Source of the DNA: Lachnospiraceae bacterium
GTDB taxonomy: Bacteria; Bacillota; Clostridia; Lachnospirales; Lachnospiraceae
Length of the DNA stretch: 64,000 nt
Direction of reading: 5' to 3'
Assembly: GCA_021153325.1 (NCBI GenBank)
Contig: JAGKTQ010000003.1
Location: 62,001-126,000, forward strand
Shown: one piece after another, positions 26,149 through 34,320 of the stretch
Position numbering within the stretch: the stretch's first letter is position 1
Layout of the letters: each line of letters starts with the position of its first letter
Made by a program: the position numbers and the translations under genes
The notes under the pieces: model-generated
The model's input: only the letters and a program-made list of their open reading frames with translations
What the model was told of the DNA's origin: nothing
The model's database searches: none

Positions 26149-27546
26149 ATGTGGTGGAAGTTTAAGAAAAAATTTATCGGAACGAAAGATTTTTACGGAC
26201 ATGTACTCTATTTAGCAGTTCCTATGATCATTCAAAATGCGATTACAAGCTTCGTTAGTTTTTTGGATAACATCATGGTGGGACAGATCGGAACGGAGCA
26301 GATGTCAGGCGTTGCGATCGTAAATCAGCTTTTGTTTGTTTTTAATATTTGTATTTTTGGCGGTGTATCCGGCGCAGGTATTTTTGGCACGCAGTTTTTT
26401 GGAAAAGGCGATTATGAAGGGCAGAAATACGCCTTTCGTTTTAAGATGTATGCCAGTCTGATCATCAGCGGCATTGCGATGTGCCTTTTCTTATTTTGCA
26501 GTACACCATTGATTTCTCTATATTTAAGTGATTCTGGCAGTGTTGGGGATATTGAGCTTGCTCTGCAGTATGGAAAAGAATATATGCTCATTATGACGGC
26601 TTCTTTACTCCCCTTTGGTATCAGCCAGACTTATGTAAATACAATCCGTGAGACAGGGCAGACGTTTGTACCGATGTTAGCGAGTGTGGTCGCTGTAGTC
26701 GTTAATCTGATTTTAGACTATATTTTAATTTTTGGCGTGGGACCTGTTCCAGAGCTTGGCGTGGCAGGTGCAGCAATTGCAACTGTGATCGCCCGATTTG
26801 TGGAATGTATTATTATCATTGTATGGACGCATATGCACAAAGAGAACAATCGTTTTATCTGTGGTGCATACAGAGGACTTCGGATTCCGAAACATATCTG
26901 CAAAGATATTTTTAGCAAAGGAACGCCTTTGATGTTGAATGAAATGTGCTGGGCGATTGGAATGGCAGTCATTTCACAATGTTATGCAGTGCGCGGACTG
27001 GAGATAGTTGCTGCACAAAATATTTCATCTACGATCACGAATCTGTTCAACATTGTATATATTCAGCTGGGGGCTTGTATTGCTATTGTTGTGGGCCAGC
27101 TGTTAGGAGCAGGAAAAATAGAGGAAGCGAAGGATGCGGATAATAAGATGATCTTTTTTAGTGTCGCCTGTTGCGCTGTAGTTGCTTTCGTTATGGCTTT
27201 GGTAGGCAGATTTTTCCCAGCCATATATAATACAGAAGAGAGTATTAAAGAACTTGCCACAATGTTTATTTTCATTTCGGCACTTGTGATGCCACTCTGT
27301 GCTTTTTCGCATTGTACTTATTTTACATTGCGTTCCGGTGGAAAGACAGTCATTACCTTTTTGTTTGACAGTGTATATACGTGGATCGTTGTGATTCCGA
27401 TAGCGTATGTTCTGTCAAATTATAGTTCTCTTTCTATTGGTGTCGTATTTTTCCTTGTGCAGTTTACGGAAATCATAAAAGCAACACTTGGATTTTTCAT
27501 GGTAAAGAGTGGAATATGGCTTCAGAATATTGTGGAAGAATCTTAA
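26149..27546 (+). CDS. MATE-family multidrug or metabolite exporter
   Basis: A 465-residue membrane protein with about twelve hydrophobic segments in two repeats. Family features are NAITSFVSFLDNIMVGQIGTEQMSGVAIVNQ at the start of the first half and the second-half copy LMLNEMCWAIGMAVISQCYAVRG. A Na+- or H+-coupled exporter; the substrate is unknown. It follows glgB by 91 bases with no clear terminator between, and a terminator lies 34 bases after its stop. Confidence 0.92.
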   Translation: MWWKFKKKFIGTKDFYGHVLYLAVPMIIQNAITSFVSFLDNIMVGQIGTEQMSGVAIVNQLLFVFNICIFGGVSGAGIFGTQFFGKGDYEGQKYAFRFKMYASLIISGIAMCLFLFCSTPLISLYLSDSGSVGDIELALQYGKEYMLIMTASLLPFGISQTYVNTIRETGQTFVPMLASVVAVVVNLILDYILIFGVGPVPELGVAGAAIATVIARFVECIIIIVWTHMHKENNRFICGAYRGLRIPKHICKDIFSKGTPLMLNEMCWAIGMAVISQCYAVRGLEIVAAQNISSTITNLFNIVYIQLGACIAIVVGQLLGAGKIEEAKDADNKMIFFSVACCAVVAFVMALVGRFFPAIYNTEESIKELATMFIFISALVMPLCAFSHCTYFTLRSGGKTVITFLFDSVYTWIVVIPIAYVLSNYSSLSIGVVFFLVQFTEIIKATLGFFMVKSGIWLQNIVEES

Positions 27547-27579
27547 GAATTTGTAAAAATCAGTGCAAAGCACTTTTTT

Positions 27580-27615
27580 AGAAGTCTGGCTGTCAGGTCA
27601 GACTTCTTTTATTTT
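27580..27615 (+). terminator. Terminator after the MATE gene
   Basis: AGAAGTCTG (27580-27588) pairs with CAGACTTCT (27599-27607), followed by T-rich sequence. It overlaps the last codons of the convergent TetR gene. Confidence 0.7.
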
Positions 27616-28226
27616 ATAGATAAATAACCAAGAGTACCGGGAGGTACATCTGTGCCCCTTTCTAAAAGAGCGATCAGTCCCTTTAATGTTTCTTCTATGT
27701 CTTCTGTTGAGGAAGGGAGAAGAGAATTGTCAAGTTTTACCGCAAGAACGATCAAAGCAATTTCAGCTAATGCAGCAGGATGGTCAAAATGGATTTCACC
27801 ACAGGTAATACCCTGTTGTATAATTACAGTCAATGCCGGTTTTAGTTCAGAGATTAAATATCTTAAATATTTTTGATGTAAAAAGGCTAGATCCTGTGCG
27901 CTTGTGCTTGTGATAGAATGCTGGTTTTGGTTTAAAAAGGCAGCTGAGGAATTTCGGCAAGCTTGAAAAAGCATTGCCATTCTTGTAAAAGAGGAAACCT
28001 CTGTTTGTTCTGCAAGATTTTTGGCAGTCTGCAAAGGCTGCGCATAACTACGTTCAATTAAAGCGTCTACAATAGCGTCTTTGGATGGGAAATAATAATA
28101 AATACTCCCTTTTCCAATGCCGGCTTTACTGGCAATCTCGCTTACGGAAATATATTTTATATTTTTTGTCTCTAACAATTCCTGTAAGGCATCAAGTATT
28201 TTTTCACGTTTTTTCAAATCTGGCAT
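27609..28226 (-). CDS. TetR-family regulator of the SCP2/acyl-CoA locus
   Basis: A 205-residue regulator. The helix-turn-helix is SVSEIASKAGIGKGSIYYYFPSKDAIVDAL (about 25-54). The C-terminal ligand domain is helical and hydrophobic, as in regulators of fatty-acid genes. It diverges from the SCP2 gene, and the 223-base gap holds two matching operator-like sites, so it probably represses that unit and perhaps itself. An acyl-CoA-type ligand is suggested by the neighbours only. Confidence 0.9.
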   Translation of the reverse strand: MPDLKKREKILDALQELLETKNIKYISVSEIASKAGIGKGSIYYYFPSKDAIVDALIERSYAQPLQTAKNLAEQTEVSSFTRMAMLFQACRNSSAAFLNQNQHSITSTSAQDLAFLHQKYLRYLISELKPALTVIIQQGITCGEIHFDHPAALAEIALIVLAVKLDNSLLPSSTEDIEETLKGLIALLERGTDVPPGTLGYLSIK

Positions 28227-28367
28227 GGAAACAAGCCACCTTTCTGCTTTTTCAGCGGTCTCAAAAATTGCGTTAAATCATTTTATCATATTCGTAAATT
28301 GCGAACAATAGCGAATAATTATACAAAAGATGACAATTATTTTGGAATTTTTTAGAAGTATTCCTAA

Positions 28368-28427
28368 TTGACCGATGGTCGAAATATGTGTTACGATTAC
28401 GAAAATGATATTCGACTAGCGGTCGAA
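28368..28427. promoter_or_regulatory. Two TetR-type operators upstream of the SCP2 gene
   Basis: Site 1 is TTGACCGATGGTCGAA (28368-28383) and site 2 is TTCGACTAGCGGTCGAA (28411-28427). They share GAC-N5-GTCGAA and an identical right flank AAATAT. TTGACC in site 1 could be the -35 of a promoter whose -10 is TACGAT (28392-28397), so binding would block transcription. Confidence 0.6.
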
Positions 28428-28449
28428 ATATATGATGTAGGAGGAGAAA

Positions 28450-28803
28450 ATGACATACGCTGAATTTTTTTATGAGGTAAAAAACAAATTTATGGGAACT
28501 GATGTCAGTGATATAAAAGAGCATCTTGCTTATCAGTTCTGTATCGAAGACGAAGAAGCAGGTGGTGCTTTCTATGTGGAAGTAAAGGATGGGCAGCTTT
28601 TTGTAGAACCATATGAATATTATGATAGAGATGCCATGTTCATTTCCGATCCAGATACACTTATGAAAATCGCAGAAGGAAAAACGGATCCGGTATGGGC
28701 ATTTACTACACAGAAATTAAAAGTGGAAGGAAATATTGATAAAGCTCTTAGATTAAAAGAGATCATTGATATGAAACAAAAAGAAGCAAAGAAAAAGAAA
28801 TAA
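28450..28803 (+). CDS. SCP-2 sterol-transfer-like domain protein
   Basis: A 117-residue SCP2-fold protein. The pattern AYQFCIEDEEAGGAFYVEVKDG, then DAMFISDPDTLMKIAEGKTDPVWAFTTQKLKVEGNIDKALRLKEI, is the standard end of the fold, which holds lipid or acyl-CoA in a tunnel. It has a lysine-rich tail. GGAGG precedes the ATG. It is the first gene behind the two operators and is followed by the decayed acyl-CoA synthetase, so it was probably part of a lipid-handling operon. Confidence 0.85.
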   Translation: MTYAEFFYEVKNKFMGTDVSDIKEHLAYQFCIEDEEAGGAFYVEVKDGQLFVEPYEYYDRDAMFISDPDTLMKIAEGKTDPVWAFTTQKLKVEGNIDKALRLKEIIDMKQKEAKKKK

Positions 28804-28831
28804 GTATTCGTCATTCTAGAATGGAGGAAAA

Positions 28832-28921
28832 ATGGGAATTTTAGGTACAGGAATTGCATGCGTAGGAGTGCTTGCGGCAGCGGGTGCGGCTGAAACTGCT
28901 TTATGCAGAGTTAAAAAATGA
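28832..28921 (+). CDS. 29-residue hydrophobic peptide or truncated gene start
   Basis: ATG to TGA gives MGILGTGIACVGVLAAAG and a short basic tail. It has a good GGAGG site and reads as a signal- or membrane-type segment. Its last codons overlap, in another frame, the first readable part of the acyl-CoA synthetase relic, so it is either a small membrane peptide or the stump of a gene joined to the relic by deletion. Confidence 0.35.
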   Translation: MGILGTGIACVGVLAAAGAAETALCRVKK

Positions 28922-29583
28922 CAGTGAATGTTTTTCCGCTGCACTGGCTGCTTTGGGTGAGCAGAAAAGTCATATTGCAGTGTTAGGAACAACATCTTAT
29001 TCCTGGGTAGTCAGTTATTTAGGAGTGGTAAACAGCGGAAGTGTTGCAGTGCCATTAGATGCGCTGTTACCAGTGGAAGATCTGTGTGAATTATTAAATC
29101 GTGCAGATATTACTACACTTGTTTTTGATGAAAGTAAAGCACAGGTTGCCAGTGAAGCACAGAAAGTCTGTCCGGGATTAAAGCATGTGATTTCTATGAG
29201 CGATGAAAGTGCAGTAGAAGGAGCTTTGTCTTTATGGAAATTGATCCGGGAACAGCAGCCGGGATTTGATTATGTGCCATCACCGGAAGATCTTGCTACC
29301 ATCATGTTTACATCGGGAACAACAGGAAAAAGTAAAGGGGTTATGTAGATGAAGACGGCTTTGTATTCCTGACCGGTAGAAAGAAAAACCTGATCATTAC
29401 TCCAAATGGTGAAAACGTTTCACCGGAAGAGATTGAAAATAGATCAAAGATATGCAGAGTGCATTGCAGGAAATCGTTGATGCATACAACAAAGAAGCAC
29501 CGCAGTATAAGAGAGTATTCAAGTTGAAGATCCGCGAAGTAGAGTTTGAAAAAAATACGACAAAGAAGATTAAGAGATTCTAA
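28872..29583 (+). pseudogene. Long-chain acyl-CoA synthetase relic with two internal deletions
   Basis: Three pieces of one AMP-forming acyl-CoA synthetase in order. Piece 1 (to 29348) runs from YAELKNDSECFSAAL to the adenylate motif [14 protein letters not shown] and then stops. Piece 2 (29339-29447), in a different frame, has [17 protein letters not shown] and [14 protein letters not shown]. Piece 3 (about 29452-29583), shifted again, has [14 protein letters not shown] to the C-terminal TTKKIKRF. The N-terminal ~50 residues, roughly 200 residues of the core and ~50 near the end are missing. The gene cannot make an active enzyme. Its relation to the SCP2 gene and the TetR operators suggests a lost fatty-acid activation step. 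Confidence 0.85.
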
Positions 29584-29603
29584 ATTATAAAGAAGGCATC
29601 CTT

Positions 29604-29825
29604 ATGAACGAAGACAAAATGATAGAAGAGATCATGAAGCATTTGGATAGTGAAACAGAAAATGATGTGGTCCGCATGAGTGTTCTTATGGACCCGATAG
29701 GAACGGAAGAAAAGGTTGTTTCCAAAAAGTGTTGTAATGTATATGGAAAGACAGGCGATGAAGTCATTAATCTTTTGGATATGTATACAGACTTGAATGC
29801 GGGAAGGCCAGACAATGAAAAATGA
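29604..29825 (+). CDS. Small acidic protein of unknown function
   Basis: A 73-residue soluble protein that I do not recognise. It starts MNEDKMIEEIMKHLDSETEND and contains a CC pair (KKCCNVYGKTGDEVINLLDMYTDL). No signal peptide is seen. It overlaps the acetyltransferase start by 11 bases, so the two are probably translated together. Confidence 0.55.
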   Translation: MNEDKMIEEIMKHLDSETENDVVRMSVLMDPIGTEEKVVSKKCCNVYGKTGDEVINLLDMYTDLNAGRPDNEK

Positions 29826-30333
29826 CGATTTTTTGATCAGGCAGGCGACCATGGATGATGTAGAAGCAATCTATGATATGATGCTAAAGGTGGAAGCGGA
29901 TTTGCCAGATAAAACGCTGTTTGTGCGTGATGATCTTGAGGAAGTGGAGAAGCTGGTCGGGCAGAGTGGTTTTGGTGTTGTTGCCTGTGATCATGCAGGA
30001 GAGTTGGCAGGCAGTTTCCTTTTTAAGTATCCTGGTCTAGTCGAAGATAATTTAGGAAGAGATGTGGGTCTAACTAAGGCGCAATTAGAACAGGTCGTTC
30101 ATATGGAATCTGTTGTGGTTTTGCCAGAATATAGAGGGAATCATTTGCAGGGCAGAATGCTACGTTTTGGAGAAGCATTGATTTCGAAAAGTAAATATCA
30201 TATTTTTCTGGCAACCGTATCGCCGAATAATCCGGCAAGTTATTTGACTTTTGAGAACAATGGGTATGAACTTGTGATGACAAAAGAAAAGTACGGCGGA
30301 TTCATGAGAAGAATATATCAGAAAACAGTATAA
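29815..30333 (+). CDS. GNAT-family N-acetyltransferase
   Basis: A 172-residue acetyltransferase. It begins FLIRQATMDDVEAIYDMM (beta1-alpha1 of the fold), and the acetyl-CoA-binding strand and loop are VHMESVVVLPEYRGNHLQGRM (the Q/RxxGxG-like loop here reads RGNHLQGRM). It ends with ATVSPNNPASYLTFENNGYE, typical of the family. ATG 29815 is preferred, 5 bases after an AAGG-type site; the ORF also extends upstream to 29797. The substrate is unknown. Confidence 0.82.
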   Translation: MKNDDFLIRQATMDDVEAIYDMMLKVEADLPDKTLFVRDDLEEVEKLVGQSGFGVVACDHAGELAGSFLFKYPGLVEDNLGRDVGLTKAQLEQVVHMESVVVLPEYRGNHLQGRMLRFGEALISKSKYHIFLATVSPNNPASYLTFENNGYELVMTKEKYGGFMRRIYQKTV

Positions 30334-30348
30334 AGCAGATGAAAAACG

Positions 30349-30375
30349 GAGGAAGGGATAAACCTTCCTCTTTTT
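30349..30375 (+). terminator. Terminator after the acetyltransferase gene
   Basis: GAGGAAGG (30349-30356) pairs with CCTTCCTC (30363-30370), a 6-base loop and five T residues. Confidence 0.85.
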
Positions 30376-30392
30376 CGTTAATTTCTTATGTA

Positions 30393-31760
30393 CTATGTAG
30401 TGCTGCAGTGGAAGAACAAGATCGTTGTAAATACAGCAAACAAAATTGTCAGTATAAGCAGAAGTCCATATAATACTTTCCATCTCCATTGCGTCTTTTC
30501 GGAATGGCGTTTTAAGAACGTTCCTAAAAATACCATATTAACGATCAGCGTCAAATTCATATACCGGAAATCCTGTGAACAGGAATTTGGATATTTAAAG
30601 CAAAACATGATATAACTTCCGAAGCTGCAACCGTAAAGAATGCACAAAAGCAATTCTTTTATGTATGGATATAAGGATTTCTCTTTAAAGGCTGCAAGCA
30701 GCATACGAATTACTTCTATGAGCAGGCAAATGAAAGCAAGCACAATCAGGAAAAGATTTACGATATGTAATGCCCATGCAAGAGCAAGGTAAGGCGAGTC
30801 GGAAGCAAGGAAAAATTTATCTCCAAAAAGGGAAGTCTTTAATAGGTAAAGAATAATATTCCGGTCTACCGCAAGGCCATTGGATGGTGTCACATTATAG
30901 ATAACAAAAGGGCTTGCAAGCTGCTCTTTGTGGATCAGGACAACGCGCTCCAAAAGGTGATTGCCTGTGTACAAATAATCGCCTAGATCCAGTGTGAAAA
31001 ATGGATTTACATGCCAAAGTATCAGATTACGGATGCCGAAGCTTAAGGCAAGTGGAATACAGATCATTCCAAAGGTAGCAAATTGCGCAAAATAGTGTTT
31101 CCATTGTTTTCTCTCTTTCCATAATTTCATAAGAAAGAGAAAGGCTACTGCCGGTGCCAGCAAAAGCCCGGACATTTTTGTAAGTACCGTAGCGGCAAAT
31201 ACAAGTGCCAGTAAAATGATACGTTTAAAAGAAGGAGCTTCATACCAAAGCAGTGCGGTATAGGCAGTGACAAGTGTCAACAAAAGGCAAAGTGCATCGT
31301 TGTTGATACTGCCGGAAAGCATGACTAAGGATGGATGAAAACAAAGCAGGGCATAAGGAAGAAATAATGCAAAGCCCGACAGTTTAAATTTTTTTAAAAA
31401 CTTGTAAGAAATAAGTAGAATGCAGAGTCCATAAAATACAGTCAAAAACTGCACATTTTCCATAGCCTGTGCCATATCGGTACCACAAAGTAAACTGCAT
31501 TTTGCTACAATAGCTGCCAAATAGTGATGCAATGGTGGATGATAAAAGGACCAGACCGTTGTTGGATTGAAATTTGGAAGCTGCCAGTTATGTTCTACAA
31601 GATAGCATATATAGCCAATATGTCCGGAAGTAAAATCACCGGCATCATGTTGGTTGACATAATACGGTATACGCAGTACATAAACAAGTCGGAGAAAAAC
31701 GGCACTTGCTGTCAGCAGCCAAAAAATAAGTTTTTCATTATATTTGAATTTGGTTTTCAT
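30393..31760 (-). CDS. GT39/ArnT-like membrane glycosyltransferase
   Basis: A 455-residue polytopic protein with ten or more hydrophobic segments, of the PMT/ArnT-type GT-C class that uses polyprenyl-phosphate sugar donors. The first extracellular loop has the acidic motif HDAGDF (usual DE/DD site) and YHPPLHHYLAA, both typical. Acceptor and sugar are unknown. The start at 31760 (MKTKFKYNEK) has AGGGAG nearby; an in-frame start 10 codons earlier has none. It stands alone on this strand, convergent with the acetyltransferase gene. Confidence 0.75.
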   Translation of the reverse strand: MKTKFKYNEKLIFWLLTASAVFLRLVYVLRIPYYVNQHDAGDFTSGHIGYICYLVEHNWQLPNFNPTTVWSFYHPPLHHYLAAIVAKCSLLCGTDMAQAMENVQFLTVFYGLCILLISYKFLKKFKLSGFALFLPYALLCFHPSLVMLSGSINNDALCLLLTLVTAYTALLWYEAPSFKRIILLALVFAATVLTKMSGLLLAPAVAFLFLMKLWKERKQWKHYFAQFATFGMICIPLALSFGIRNLILWHVNPFFTLDLGDYLYTGNHLLERVVLIHKEQLASPFVIYNVTPSNGLAVDRNIILYLLKTSLFGDKFFLASDSPYLALAWALHIVNLFLIVLAFICLLIEVIRMLLAAFKEKSLYPYIKELLLCILYGCSFGSYIMFCFKYPNSCSQDFRYMNLTLIVNMVFLGTFLKRHSEKTQWRWKVLYGLLLILTILFAVFTTILFFHCSTT

Positions 31761-31949
31761 CGTTCGTACTCCCTCTGTGCATGATAGCACACATAAAAAA
31801 CTATTATTATACTACAAAAATCGTATTGGATTGTCAAATGATATGAGGTCTTTTTCCGGGATGGAACGGAGAGGAATCTGTAGCGGAATACTTTCTTTTA
31901 GAGAGAAAATATGCTATAACTAAAGTGTATAACCATTATGGGAGGGCAT

Positions 31950-34232
31950 ATGACAGCAATAGAGTATAAAAACTTATATGAATCAGAAAAATTTAAAGAG
32001 GACAATTTATGTGTCCGCGAAGATTTTGGCGCAGTGTATAGCAAAGAAAAAACAATCTTTCATGTGTGGGCGCCAACAGCAGAAGAAGTAAAAGTTGTTT
32101 TGTATGCAACCGGAACGGACGAGGAAGAGGGAGCAGAAAAAAAGGCATGCTTTGCTATGAATCGTATCGAAAATGGTGTCTGGGAAGCAGAAGCAGCAGG
32201 GGATTTACATGGTGTATATTACACTTATCTAGTGACGCATGACGGAATGACACAGGAGTGCATTGATATATATGCAAAAGCGTGTGGTGCCAACGGAAAA
32301 AGAGGAATGGTCATAGATTTGAAACAGACCGATCCGGAAGGTTTTGAGGAAGACAAAAACTGGGTACAAAAAAATAAAAATACGTTTCTTTATGAGCTTC
32401 ATGTAAAGGATTTTTCCTATGATGAAAATGCAGGGATAAAAGAAGAATATCGTGGAAAATACCTTGCATTTACACAGAGAGGAACGACGTTAAAAGGAAA
32501 TCCGTCTATAAAGACCGGTGTAGACTATTTAAAAGAGCTTGGAGTTACGCATGTACATCTTTTGCCACCCGCTGATTTTGCATCCATAGATGAAACAGGA
32601 GATAGTGAGCAGTTCAACTGGGGATATGATCCGGCAAATTATAATATTCCGGAGGGTTCTTATTCTACAGATCCTTATCATGGAGAAGTCAGGATCAAAG
32701 AATTTAAACAGATGGTGAAAGCATTGCATGATGCGGGAATCGGTGTCGTTTTGGATGTAGTATATAATCACACATATGCTTCCGATTCTTCCTTCCAGAA
32801 GCTTGCACCATATTATTATTACAGACAGAAAAAAGATGGCAGACTTGCGGATGCTTCTGCATGTGGTAATGAAACAGCCAGTGAACGGTTTATGTATAGA
32901 CAGTTCATGATTCAGTCGGTTTATTACTGGGCAAAGGAATATCATGTTGACGGTTTCCGTTTTGACTTGATGGGTATTCATGATACCGAAACAATGAATC
33001 TGATCCGCAGGAAATTAAATCAGCTTCCAAATGGTAAAAGCATACTTATGTATGGAGAACCATGGGCAGCAGAGGAACCTGCAATAGAAAGCGGCTTCTT
33101 GCCGGCAGTAAAACACAATATCGCTTATTTGGATGAAGGGATTGCCATATTCTCTGATGACTCAAGGGATGCGATCAAGGGCAGTGTTTTTTATGGTGAG
33201 AGACCAGGTTTTGTAAATGGTAAAAAAGGTTTGGAAAACACAATGCGTTCCGTAGTCTGTGCATGGTGTGATGGTGGACATGAATTTACACCGAAGGCTC
33301 CAAAACAGATCATTACTTATACATCTGCGCATGACAATTATACCTTGTGGGATAAGCTTGTGATTACCTTGGAGAAAAATTCGGATTATTCTGTAAAAGA
33401 CAAAAAGGTATTGAAGGCAAATAAGCTGACGGCAGCGATTCTTTTCACAAGTAAGGGAACTCCGTTCATACAGGCTGGTGAGGAATTTGGACGAACAAAG
33501 CATGGAGATGACAATAGTTACAAATCTGCGCCTACTGTTAATATGTTAGATTGGAAAAGAAGAGAAGAGTACAGCGAGTTAGTGGAATATTACAAAGGCT
33601 TAAGAGAACTGAGACAAAATTTCAGAGGTCTTTATGATAATGAAAAAGAAAGCATTGCCAATATTCGTTTCTTTGACGAAGAAGAGGATATTGTAGCATT
33701 TGAAATTACGAACCAAAAGGGACACGCAGATGAGTGGGATAAACTGTTCGTTGTTTATAATAGCAATGACGCATCCAGCATTGTGACGTTGCCGGAGGGA
33801 AGATGGGAACCATTAGTAGATGGAAATTCCTCTTTCTTATGGAAAAATAAGATCAGCATCGACAAAATCATTAAAAAAGTAGGAAAAGTGGAAATAGAAG
33901 GTTTAAGTGCCCATATTTATGGAAAAAGGGCAAATCGTATAGGAGGCGAAGGTATGGATTTTATTGAAAAAGTAAGTGAGACCATTACAACAAAAGGAAA
34001 AGAAGCAGCTGATAAAGCTAAAGATATGGCAGAAATCGTAAGTCTGAAAAATCAGATCAAAGTTTGCGAAGATGTCATGAAGAAAAATTATATGGAAATT
34101 GGAAAAAAATATTACGAGAGCAATGCAGAAAGTCCAGAGTCAGAATACGAACAGCAGTGCATAGCCATTCGTAATGCACAAAAAGGTATAAAAGAATTAG
34201 AAGAGAAGATTCATGAGATCAAAGGAATTTAA
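31950..34232 (+). CDS. pulA: Type I pullulanase with C-terminal helical extension
   Basis: Debranching enzyme that cleaves alpha-1,6 links in pullulan, starch or glycogen. A CBM48-like module (~30-125) precedes the GH13_14 barrel: the type-I signature YNWGYDPANYN (here FNWGYDPANYN), DVVYNHT, DGFRFDLMG (nucleophile Asp), MYGEPWAAEEPA (Glu) and SAHDNYTLWDK. The enzyme should end near residue ~662 (AHIYGKRANR). The frame instead continues for ~95 residues into a helical region beginning MDFIEKVSETITTKG. ATG 31950 is used because GGGAGGG precedes it. It is 760 residues in total, cytoplasmic (no signal peptide), and fits glycogen debranching with GlgB. Confidence 0.9.
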   Translation: MTAIEYKNLYESEKFKEDNLCVREDFGAVYSKEKTIFHVWAPTAEEVKVVLYATGTDEEEGAEKKACFAMNRIENGVWEAEAAGDLHGVYYTYLVTHDGMTQECIDIYAKACGANGKRGMVIDLKQTDPEGFEEDKNWVQKNKNTFLYELHVKDFSYDENAGIKEEYRGKYLAFTQRGTTLKGNPSIKTGVDYLKELGVTHVHLLPPADFASIDETGDSEQFNWGYDPANYNIPEGSYSTDPYHGEVRIKEFKQMVKALHDAGIGVVLDVVYNHTYASDSSFQKLAPYYYYRQKKDGRLADASACGNETASERFMYRQFMIQSVYYWAKEYHVDGFRFDLMGIHDTETMNLIRRKLNQLPNGKSILMYGEPWAAEEPAIESGFLPAVKHNIAYLDEGIAIFSDDSRDAIKGSVFYGERPGFVNGKKGLENTMRSVVCAWCDGGHEFTPKAPKQIITYTSAHDNYTLWDKLVITLEKNSDYSVKDKKVLKANKLTAAILFTSKGTPFIQAGEEFGRTKHGDDNSYKSAPTVNMLDWKRREEYSELVEYYKGLRELRQNFRGLYDNEKESIANIRFFDEEEDIVAFEITNQKGHADEWDKLFVVYNSNDASSIVTLPEGRWEPLVDGNSSFLWKNKISIDKIIKKVGKVEIEGLSAHIYGKRANRIGGEGMDFIEKVSETITTKGKEAADKAKDMAEIVSLKNQIKVCEDVMKKNYMEIGKKYYESNAESPESEYEQQCIAIRNAQKGIKELEEKIHEIKGI
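33954..34232 (+). CDS. Possible stand-alone helical protein inside the pullulanase frame
   Basis: ATG 33954 has a full AGGAGG 7 bases upstream, in frame with pullulanase, and encodes 92 residues. They start MDFIEKVSETITTKGKEAA and then form a coiled-coil-like pair of helices (SLKNQIKVCEDVMKKNYMEIGKKYYE and a final GIKELEEKIHEI). Such small proteins usually exist as separate genes. A second product by internal initiation is inference. Confidence 0.4.
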   Translation: MDFIEKVSETITTKGKEAADKAKDMAEIVSLKNQIKVCEDVMKKNYMEIGKKYYESNAESPESEYEQQCIAIRNAQKGIKELEEKIHEIKGI

Positions 34233-34255
34233 TTTATAATAACAATAAGTCAATA

Positions 34256-34290
34256 AAAAACTCGGTATCCTAGGATACCGAGTTTTTTTA
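34256..34290. terminator. Bidirectional terminator between pullulanase and PBP1A genes
   Basis: ACTCGGTATCC pairs with GGATACCGAGT over a two-base loop, with T residues after it on the + strand and A residues before it. It serves both convergent genes. Confidence 0.9.
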
Positions 34291-34320
34291 TGCCAACCCA
34301 TTGTAAGTGGTAAACATTTT

